DNA of 64,000 bases from contig CM034401.1 of the NCBI GenBank assembly GCA_019925095.2, positions 7,475,838-7,539,837 of the forward strand, in the 5' to 3' direction. The stretch's first letter is position 1. Each line of letters opens with the position of its first letter. This DNA is from Dendrolimus kikuchii (Eukaryota > Arthropoda > Insecta > Lepidoptera > Lasiocampidae). The position numbers and the translations under genes were made by a program. This document shows, piece after piece, positions 49,001 through 61,000 of the stretch. The notes beneath the pieces were generated by a model. That model had not been told where the DNA came from. It searched no databases and saw only the letters and a program-made list of their open reading frames with translations.

Positions 49001-52000
49001 TAAATAGATTATTAAATGTGTTTGTAGTCAAGTAAGAAATAAAATAAAAATTGTTTTATTTAGTCTAGGATAGCCTTGATTAACTTGGCTATATCCACAT
49101 ATGTTCGATTTATTTTGTCAAAACGTATTTTATATGTTTAGTTTTGTTGTTTAATTGATCGGAAGGGGAAGTGATTTGGAATCATTATGTGATTTTATTT
49201 AAGGACTTTTATGCTTTGTATGTTAGCTTAGTGACTAATTTACTCTTCTTTAATACTGATGGCATGTTGAATAGTGTGGCCACGAAGCATGCACCGTTTA
49301 GACGGTTTTTATAACCTAATACTCGGGCTCCATCGGCGATAATGTTATATATATATATATCTGCGATAAGGGCCCCGACTTTTGGGAGGGCTTGCGTGGG
49401 GCCATGGAAAGGCCAACACGTAGAGGCTCCTTGACAAATTTAATGTAAATGTGGGGTGACACTGACTTATCCCTATCTACACCATATAATAGCTTGCCTT
49501 GGCCTTCGGAGTTAGATCCGAAGTGTCGCTACTCACCTAAGGTTTCGCCACAAAGCCCCCCGGACGGTTTACTATTATTATTATCTTTTGTGTGTAAGGT
49601 GCCCAAAAAGATTTCTCCATTATTGATTCGTTTTCTGAAGCAGGCACCAACCCATTCGATTGTATCTGTATAAACTATTCAGATTTACATATCCCTCCCC
49701 CTCCTAACGCACACGTTTGTCAGGGTTTTATGTTCTTTTATTAGATTGTTTTTCTGTTTATTTTTTTCCATTTAAATATACTTTTATTGATTTGTTGCCA
49801 GTCTTAATTTCGAATTTTTATTTCCTGATTTAAGTTCTAAATATTTAACTTTTTATCGCTATTACATTATATTTCTGCTTATGATACTGCTAAACATAGT
49901 ACTCTTATTTTTATGCTTATTATATATATGTGCGATTTATAATATTAGATAGATGAGTCAATCTGACTATATAGAATATCGGTATGGCGTTTGGAAGATT
50001 GTCTCATGTGTGTTTAATATAACATTATATTAATAGTAACATTAGTTGATATGGTATTTATATTGAGAAAGAGTTGTTAATATTTTATTCAAACAGTTTG
50101 ATTTCAATCGTCATAATACAATTTATAAATCGCCAGTCCTATAATGTCTTCTCGAACAAAATCTGAGTTTTCATAATTTTTAAATTAATATTATAAATAA
50201 ACTTCAGAACCCTATGAAATCATTGAACTATTGGGATATATTCTATTTCTCAAAACTGCTCAAAGAGTCTTATTTAAACCAACTTTCGACGAAACAGTGT
50301 TTCTGTTTCTTTTTTCCAGAATTTTTTACCTCATAATTATTTAATAGCTGAGACACTTTTTCCGAATTTGAAAGCGAACATCTGAACATCTATTAACCTT
50401 AAATATAGAAGTCATTAAGGTATAAGACGTAATTATGATTTTTATACACGTCTAACGATTTATTACACGATTGGTATAGTTCTTGCAATTCATGAAGGCG
50501 AGCAGGCTTTACTTGTGGTAAACACGTATATGTATGTGTGTGTGATCAAAAGTGGGAATGATTGGATAGCACACTTTTAACTGATCGTTCCGTTAGACAC
50601 GCACACCATCGCAACGTGCATGTAAATTACGAATGCCATCGACGGTCAGAAGCCAACCCCATGCGGGGAAGGCTCCAGCGACTCCAAACCCAGTTATCGG
50701 TGGGTAGTTGCCCATCGAGTTGCAGACGGGGCAGAGGTAAAACTTCGAACTCCTTCAATTCGTTTCATTGGAAGACGACCTTGAAAAGTGCAAATAAACA
50801 TTCAACCATGAGTAAATCCCGTTTGCCTTCATTGATTTAAAGAACTATATATGGAACAATATTTTTTGTCAACGACGGCCACCTCTAATGCTTAGTTTTT
50901 AACCCAAATTTAATCCAGCTAGTAGTTTTTCGACTATGACATATAACAGTCTAATGACATTTAATCATCTCACATAAGTATCTAGCCGACCCGTACCCAC
51001 TTCTCTGGGCATCATTAAATTATTTAAATTTGCATAAAGGCGGAACCCGAAAATTATGCGTTTTTTTTATATACAAGATTATAATTATGGTTTGCTATGG
51101 TACAATAACGAAATTAAAATTGTCGGAAAGCCTTCATTTAGGCACATAATTAATAAACAATACAATTACCTTAGAATATACACAGACTGCCTACTATGCT
51201 AATATTATTATTGTAAAGTAATAGGGCACGTTGCTAAACACTTATGATTTTGAGCACAAACACATAAGTTAACTTAAAAACAATCAATATCTTACTTTAT
51301 TAAATTTTAAAGCACATTTTATTAGGTTAAAAACTACAAAACACTTCCCAGATAAAACCGCCATGCTACATAAAGTAAACCACACTGCTAAAGACAAATC
51401 TTTTTGTTGTAATTTAGTTCATCAGAGTGGCAGGCAAAGGAAATAAATCCATACAGCGTTGTCTGATGTATTCTTAATAAAAAATAGGCTGTTTGGATTT
51501 ATTTCCTTTGCTTGCCACTCTTTAGGTTGGGTTAGCTTCACACTAGAGCTCAAATATGCAATGCCAATGTTAGCAACACAAAAAATAGGTTGTGAGGAGC
51601 GGTTGAAGGTTGCGACCAATGAGAAGGTCAGTGGGTTAGGTTAGGTTAGCTTCAGACCAAAGCCGCAGGCAGAATCGACTTTAACCATAATTTATGGTAA
51701 GCAGTCGGTTCTGCCACTTTGCTACTTGTTAGGCAAAAACACTAAATCCATACAGCATGAATATCAATATTTTTCAATCAATCTGAAGATCATTGAATGA
51801 CATGAAAGTATGGAATTTTAGATTTTTCACATTATTGTAACTAAGATAATTAATATATTTTTCTAGTTTGTATATATAAATACTGACTACATGCAATACC
51901 AATGTAAGCAGAACAAAGTATATGTGTAAGGTCGAAGGTGTAACCAGTGACAAGGACAGTGGGTTAGGTTAGGTTATCTTTAGACCAAAGCCCACGAGCC

Positions 52001-55000
52001 GAGCGAGCGAAGCGAGCGTGCCGCGGTAGCGGCCGGCGAGTGGCAGAACCGACTGGTTTCCATTTATTCGTTGATAATTTTAATAAAAGTTAAAGTCGGT
52101 TCTGCCACTCGCCGGCCGCTGCCGCGGCACGCTCGCTTCGCTCGCTCGGCTCGTGGGCTTTGGTCTAAAGATAACCTAACCTAACCCACTGTCCTTGCCA
52201 TAACCTTCGAACACCCCTCACACCTATATATTGTTTGTCTAACATTAGTATTGCATGTTGTCGGTAATTATATATACAAACTACAAAAATATAATAATGA
52301 TCTTAATCACAATAATGTGAAAAATCTAAAATTCCGTATTTTTATGTCATTCAAAGATGTTCAGTTTGATTGAATAATATTGATATTCATGCTGTACGGA
52401 TTTAGTTCCTTTGCCTGACATTTAGCAAAGTGAGGTAAAAACTTTGTCTCTCAATATTATTAATCTGAGGTTTTACTTACAAATTACAAAATGTCGTGAT
52501 TTTTTAGCAATGCCGTAATATTTGATTTTATAATTATTAATTATTTTGATCATGTCATATATGTTACATTTGCAGACTAATCCCAAAATTAAAATAATTG
52601 TGTTTTTATTATAATTAGTAGGTAAGTCGTCACGCTAAAATTGAACATTATTTCTAGCGATATAATGCACGTATTTCGTACCTAATTAATTGTATTGTTT
52701 ATTAATTTTTTGCCTAAATGATGGCTTACCGATGATTTTAGTGTCGTTATTGTACCATAGAAAACCATATGTAAAGTCTTTGAATACAAAAAATGTTCGG
52801 ATGCATAAAAATTAGATTATTCCGACATAATTTCCAATAAAACATAGCTTACATTATTACTTTTTACAATGCTGCGATACTCTGTGTCCCGGGAATCCCG
52901 CGGGAATTTCAAGTTAATCGTGGACGAAGTCGCGGGCATAGTCTAGTTCATAATGCTTTTATACTAAAAGATAACAAGATGGTTGAAAATGCATGCATAA
53001 TTTAATCTTTAATTATGTTTCAATATTTAAAAATTAAAAATTTAATGGTATCCATCCATTCATCCATCAATTTCATATATCATTAGGTTTTTTTTATCTG
53101 AACTAACCGTCACCATGCTGAATATACCATCTATACCAACGAAGCATTGGATGTCTGCCTGTATTAGTCCATCTTTTCTAATACCTACAAACTGTATCTT
53201 TTGGTGTAAAAGTGTAACTGGGTCTGGGATCGGCTCCAGAGAAGTCCGTTGTATATTATCATAACACTAGCGTAACTTGCTTAGCTTATTGTATACAATG
53301 TGTGCTTGTATGCCGATTTATACAAAAATATGTTCCTATATAGTCCATATGATGTGCTTCATCGTTCATCACAGAGACCATATCTTTGCTTAACTTTAGA
53401 CAATATCGTGGGCATTGAACCTATACTAAAATAAAAATCCTTCAACAGGACCTCTGGAATGGAAGGCAGCATCACAGTAAACGGCATGGAACGCAACTTG
53501 TCTAGTTTTCGGAAGCTATCTGCCTACATTATGCAAGATAACCAACTTCACGGTAATCTGACCGTTGAAGAAGCGATGGCTGTGGCCACGTCACTTAAGT
53601 TACCGAGTGCTACAACCAGGGCTGATAAAGAGGAAGTGGTGAGTTTTACTGTCTTTGTATATTTCGAAAAACGCATGCCATGCCTACGTTCCACAAGAGC
53701 TCACAACGACCACGTTCACGACCGCGATTTTCCCTGTTCCACTTGTTTGCGGATGTTACAATCATAAACTTTAGTGGAACGGATTATAGAGCGTTGATGT
53801 AATAAGTGACGAAATACACAAATGTCATTTGGTTGATTTGCAAATCGCGCCTTTTTGAATGCCCATCGATAGAGAGAATAAATGCATTGTGGTCAACGCC
53901 TACTTTGACCCACCTCTTGACATGGGTCGTTGTGAGCGCTGTGTGATCGAAAATTATAACGTCATTAGTGAAGTTTTCGCCATGACCATAACGACCATGG
54001 TCGCCATGTGGAACGGCTGACGGAGCATTTTGGGCGTTGTGAGCTACTAACGGAACGCGTCCCATATCATATGAAGTATGAATAGCTGAAGTTGTACATT
54101 GTCTTTAAAAATGACGTAAATAGATAATAAACACATACACAGCTATTATTAAACACAACATCAGAAAAGAAGCATTACATACAAATATCACAAAGAAACA
54201 ACCTTTATTCTACACCATAATCTATTCTAGATTAGATGAAGAGAGAGTACAACAGACGGATTAAAATATTGACAATAGTTTGCCAAAATTAAACATTAAG
54301 AAAACAAATGTGAAAAACTAGGCGATGCGACGCATTGGTTCCCGTGGTGTCACATATCCATGGATGACAGTTACAACTTACCACAATATAATATTAAGGT
54401 CTGCTTGTTTGCTCACCTGCAAACATAGACAACAGGGTGGTAGGGCTATGCTCAGTTTTAGGAACAGGTATATTTAATATAACATGTCATGTGTGATTTT
54501 TTCCCATGATAGTACTTGATAGCATATGTTGGAGACATTTTTGTATTTGTAATAGTGTACGGTACTTATAAGCGACTGATGCGAGTCTGTGAGGCACATG
54601 GCAGCTGGCGCAAACTGCTTAGGTATCATGTCAGGGTTGGGTACACGGAAATTAAAAAAATCTTTAAACCATTTGACAGTGTAAAATGAAATACTTAATT
54701 TGTTTAATAACTACATAATACATAAAATGTGAAAATGGCTTAGTTGGGATTGTCTATGTCTATTTTGTTTGTTCCTTCTTTATATCTGAAAATAAATCGA
54801 TTGTCATGAAAACTGGTGAGCGTATATGTACTGTCGACAACGGGGATTAATATTATGTAATACTTCATATCAGAAAATGGTGTTTCGTTAGAAACAATTG
54901 AGACAAACCAATATTTCTTTTAGATTCAAGAGATTCTCGAAACCCTTGGTCTTTCGGAGCACCATAAAACGATGACGTCGAATCTATCCGGTGGTCAGAA

Positions 55001-58000
55001 GAAACGTCTTTCCATCGCTCTAGAGTTAGTGAATAATCCACCGATAATGTTCTTCGACGAACCTACGTCTGGTTTGGACAGTTCTTCGTGTTTCCAATGC
55101 ATTTCGCTACTGAAGACACTAGCCAGAGGAGGAAGGACTATTATATGTACTATCCATCAGCCTTCGGCCAGACTGTTTGAGATGTTTGATCATCTTTATA
55201 CATTGGCAGATGGACAGTGCGTCTATCAAGGCAGTACCGGACGGCTAGGTATGTTACATATATATATATATATTTTTTTTTTAATTTTCAGACAAATTAC
55301 ACATATTCCCAAGCTGTGTTTTTATATTCTAATAATGTCCGTTTATTTTGTCAATGTCGGAGTGGCTATGTAAAAGTGACAGGTGTAGGGTAATCAGTAA
55401 TTAATTTATAAAATGTTTTGGATAATATATAATAGACCAGTCCTGTAGTCGATATCTGGGAAACGCAGGTCTTATTAAATAACGGAAAAATTCGGTTATG
55501 AAATTTACTATGAAAGGTATAGAACCTGGGACCTCTGCATCTCAGTGTGCTAGATAGCAAAAGCATACAGCATAGAGATCGTCAGTATTTTTTTTCGTTC
55601 TACCTGGCAATTAAAAAAATCATTAACGACAGGTGGACTTTTTGGCGGGAAGTCGATCTTGGCGCGCGCTTTAAAATTTCTTTTAACATTTTTATTAATT
55701 TTAACCCTTATTTATCACACAAAAATCTCTTATTATCGACTAATATTATAATTTACGGCCCCCCGTCATAATGGGGGCCCAGAGTGACGGGGCAGATGAA
55801 CTTTCAGACATAAAGCGAAAGGACAAAAAGATCTCTGGCGTCTATGATGAAGATAAGTGTAAAATTTTCTTCAAGAGTGATTACACTAGACTATTTTTGG
55901 AAAACTCGTCTACCGACTACACGGTTTACGTAGAATCCAAAGAAAAGGAAAAACTAGGTAATAAAACCCCTATTAAATTTACGCAACTCTTAACTGAGAA
56001 TGTTAAGGGCATTTCAAGTGTGTCCAGAGTAAACGTGTACAAATTTGGAGTACATTTTAATAAATCTGTAGAGGCGAACAGCTTCTTGAAATTGGAAAAC
56101 TTTTTGAACAAAAACAAGTTGAGAGCGTTCACCCCTGCTCGTTTAGTAGAGAAGGTCGGCATTATCCGACATGTTCCTCACGAGTTGTCCAACGAAGAGA
56201 TATACAAAAATATTTCATGTGATGCGGATGTTATCTCAGTTAAAAGATTTATGAAAAAAGATGATAAGAAACTAGTACCATTGACTACAGTAGTAATTAC
56301 TTTTTCATCTGCTACACTACCCAGTATCGCTTTCCTGAATAAATATCGATGTCCTGTATACAATTATATTCCTCCTGTCATCCAGTGATTTAAATGCTTT
56401 AAATTTAATCATTCAACCAAAGGGTACAGAGGTACACAAATGTGCTCATCTTGTGCTGGGGAACACCTTTACAAGGAATGTACTTCTGAGATTATAGTAT
56501 GCATTAACTGTGGCGGAGGTCATCTTGCCATTTCTCGGGAATGTCCAATTAAAAAACAAAAAATTGATCAGAAACGTTCACAAATAATTAACCAACGTAA
56601 TACATTTGCCTCTATAGCAAACTGATAAGAATTTTCCTAGTTTGAAACCTAAGATAAATAACAGCTCTTCTGTAAATATTATTGTACCTAAAGCTAGTGT
56701 TTCATCTAGCAAGATTTTGTGTCGACACTAACCAAATTTGATGCAAAGCAAATTGCTAACAATGATATTATACTAAATGCTATTATTAAGGATTTAGTAA
56801 AGTTAGGCAATACAAGTAATAATGATGATCCAATAACACACAAGAAAATAAAAGAAATATTTTTATCAAATTTGATTTAATGGACACGTATTTAAATTTA
56901 TTACAGTACAATATACAAAGTTTACAGAGCAAAAAAAAGCCTATTACAAAATCTATTAATTGAAAAAAATATAGATATTTGCCTTCTTAATGAGACCTGG
57001 CTTAAACCTAAATCTATAGTTCCACATTTTCCAACTTATAATTTATTATATAAAAATTCCAAAAATTCCCATAATCCCCAATTCCCATCGATTAAAGTAT
57101 AAATTAATTAACACAATTTTCTCAGAGTCCATACAAAATACATGCATCACTGTAGAAACACAATTAGGACAAGTAGCAATACTTTGTGTTTACAGCCCAC
57201 CATGTAATAGATTTGATTCCTCAAAGCTAAGAGATTTAATTAATAGCATACCAAAGCCATATATAATAATGGGTGATTTTAATGCTCATAATATAGCTTT
57301 TGAATGCAATAATGATAACAATAGAGGTAGGTGTTTGTATAGCATTATTGATGAATTTGACTTGTGTGTTTTAAACGATTGTTCACCAACAACCACCCCA
57401 TACCCCAATAGACAAGCTTCAGCAATAGATCTTGCCCTTGTTAGTCCGTCACTTGCTCATTTATGCAATTGGTATGTTCATGATGATCCCATGGGTAGTA
57501 TCACCTACCAACATTACTTGATATAAACATTCAACCTTCCATGTATGATCTGTCACCTCCTGTGAATTAAGAAAAATATATTTATAGGGCAGATTGGCAT
57601 ATGTATTATAATTTATCAGAAAATCACTTTTTTCAAATAGATTTGATAAATGATCCACCCATCACCTCTTATAATAATTTTGTTTATCTTGGTTATCTTA
57701 ATTATTCATTAAGAGATACAACCATACCTAAATATAAGACAAGTTCTAGTACACTTATCAGAAAGCCAGTACCATGGTGGAACCAAAACTGTAATCAAGT
57801 TGTTCGTGATTCAAAAAATGCATTAAAGTATTACTTTTCTGAACCCACAATAGAAAACTGGATTAAGTATAAAAAATTAGATGCAATTAAAAAAAGAGTA
57901 TTAAAAGAAGAAAGAAATCTAACTTGGCAAAATCTATGTAGTAGCTTCAATAGATTAACACCAGTCTCTCGAATATGGGGTTACATTAAAAAAATTAAGA

Positions 58001-61000
58001 AGATAGGTACTAATAGAAATAGAGAACATAATGATGAGTGCGTTTTAAGTTTCCTCAATAATTTAGCTGATACTACTACAGTTGACAGGACAAGGCTTGA
58101 TTATTTGTTTGAAAATTATGCTGAAAATGAAATGAATGTATTTCTCAAGAACCAATTCACTATAGAAGAGTTAAAAATATCAATTAAAAGAAGAAGGGAT
58201 ACCACACCGGAATTGGATGACATACCATACATATTGATTAAAAAGTTACATTTAAATGCATTGTTAATATTACTTAATATTTATAACAAATTATGGGAAG
58301 AGTTGATACTACCAGAGTCATGGGAAACACAATGTGTTATACCTATTTTAAAACAGAATAAACCCGCAAACAACGCTTCTTCTTATATACCCATTTCTTT
58401 ATCATCTTGTTTACGTAAACTTTTTAGAAAATATGTTGAAAATAAGATTAGATTACTTTATTGAATCCCACAGCTTGATTCGTAATATACAGTTCGGCTT
58501 TAGAAAAGGCAAAAGTTGTGCTGAAAGCTTTGTACATTTACTATCAGATTTGAGGCAGGTTGAATTGAGTCACTCTCATGTTGTATGTGTCTTTTTAGAT
58601 GTGAAAGGTGCTTTTGATAACGTAAATTTAGAGGAAAATATTCAAATATGTCCTGATATTGGCTTATCAAAACACATTTTAATGTGGCTTTATTCCTTTT
58701 TAAATGATAGAACAGTTTTTGTTAAGTATAACAGCAAAATACATGGGCCTAAATCTGTGAATAAAGGCACAATGCAGGGGGCAACCCTATGTCCTTTACT
58801 TTATAACTTGTGTGTTTCCCAGATATTAACTTATGTAGAAGCACCTGATGTACATATCTTATAATTTGCAGATGACTTACTTTTATATAGCTTAAACCAA
58901 AACATAGAAAGAGCAACGGCTAGAATTAATAATGCTTTAATGCAACTATACAACTATTATCATCATAAGCTTAAATTAGATATAAGTCCAGAAAAGAGTT
59001 CAGTTTTAATTGTAAGTAAAAATTCAAATGTTATAATATAAAGGATGTTAAATTTTTTTATGCCAATGCAGAAATACCAATAGTTCATCAACATAAATTC
59101 CTTAAGTCATTATTGATGATAAATTAAAATTTGATGAACATGTCAAACACATAAGTAAAAAAGCTTAAAATGGAATCAACATATTGAGATATGTAGCAGG
59201 AACTTACTGGGGTTCTGATCCCAAAGTTTTGAGTATGTTATATAAAAGTGTAGTTAGAAGCCATTTTGATTATAGCAGTTTAGCTTACATGCATGTCAAC
59301 AGCACCTTACTGAAAAAATTAGATGTAATTCAAAATATGGGACTAAGACTTATTTGTGGAGCTATGCGTTCCACACCAATTAATTCTCTATAAATTGAAA
59401 CATGTATACCTCCATTGATTCTACGTAGGTTGATGTTGGCTGAGCGGTTTTTCTTAAAAGTTCTTGCATCAAATTAATAATACACCCTCAAATCACTCTT
59501 ACAATTTCTCCAAATATGTTATCTGCTGCCTCTTTGTTCAATGGAACTTTACCATAAATTCCAATATTATTTAAACATGTTAAAGATAATTCTAAAAACT
59601 TAAGCCAACATGATATTTGGCCTGTCTATAAAATTCCCTTTAATAATAGTCTTATTAATAGTTCTGTAAACATCCATTTAGATACAGTACACAATAAATT
59701 TGAATTTTTGCAATTTAAGGATGATAGACCAACTACACTATATACACAGATGGGTCTAAAACAGATCAATATGTAAAAGCAGCATATTATGATCCACAAA
59801 CAGTTACACCAAGTGTATTAAAATAAACATAAATTGCAGTATTTTTAGTGCAGAATGCTATGCTGTTTATTGTGCATTAGAATATGTAAATAGTTATATG
59901 AATAATGTACATAGTATCCTGATAGTTACTGATTCTAGAAGGGTTCTAACCGCAATAGAAAATGTAAATATATCTTATAAACTAAATTATATATTGTATG
60001 ATATTAGAAATTGTATAAAAGAGCTGTACAGTAAGAATATACATGTAGAATTTGTGTGGGTACCTTCACACAGTGGCATTCCTGGGAATGAATTAGTTGA
60101 TACTGCAACAAGGTCAGAGCATGATGAAGACAAGTCTAAATTATTTAAGGTTCCATTTACTGATTACCATGGGCATTTCAAAGAGGTTGACCGACACTTG
60201 TGGAAGGATCACTGGAGGATAACCCTAGACAAGAAAGGCAAATGGTATGCTGAGATACAGAAAGATATACCGGTAAAACCTTGGCATTATAACCTCAAAG
60301 ACTTAAGCAGAAGATTTACTAGCATAATAACACGCATACGGCTAGGGCATTTTTTGACTCCAGCTCATTTGAACCGAATTAATATATTTGATATTAGCCG
60401 TTGCCCTAACTGTAACTCTAGAGATGCTGATTTGGACCATATTATTTTTCAATGTTCAAGTTTTAATATGCAAAGATTGATTTTAGTGGCTGAAATTTCT
60501 GATTGTGACATCTCTAATGCAGACAATGACAGGCCCAACTTATTGAGTGACAGCGAACGTCCACAAAATGTTCCCCGCCGAGTAAAGGATCTATTAAAAC
60601 ACAAAAGTTATTATAGGTCATTGTACGATTATATTTGTAACACAATAGGAAAAATTTTATTTGTTTTGTATAAAGTGTAAATAAATTGTTTTTTTTTTTT
60701 ATTAGAATGTACATACATACATACATACATACATAACTTCACGCCAGTTCCCTCGCGGGGTAGGCACGAACAACAGAAGAATGTATTGTATTTAATTTAC
60801 TTGATAAGGATTATATATGTAAAAATAAGTATGTAATAGGTAGATAAGTTTTAATTATAAGTTTTATTTGTATTAATATAAGTTCTTTTTAAACATGTTT
60901 CCAACTGAAAGACTTTGCTTCTATGGTCACGAATAAATTATATTTAAAAAAATTAACGACAGGTTTTTTTCCTAGGGATATTCCATTTGCAGACTGTAAA

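Larger units (their letters stand above)
55635..60951 (+). mobile_element. Full-length I/R1-type LINE with 13 bp target duplication
   Basis: ATTAACGACAGGT at 55622-55634 and 60952-60964 bounds a 5.3 kb element with a GC-rich 5' end and an A-rich 3' end. In order it encodes Gag with CCHC knuckles, AP endonuclease (GDFN), reverse transcriptase (FADD), RNase H (TDG, TDS, GNELVD) and a C-terminal CPNC...H...C finger. RNase H places it in the I/R1 group. Several stops and frameshifts make it inactive. It fills ABCG intron 4 in sense orientation. Confidence 0.85.
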
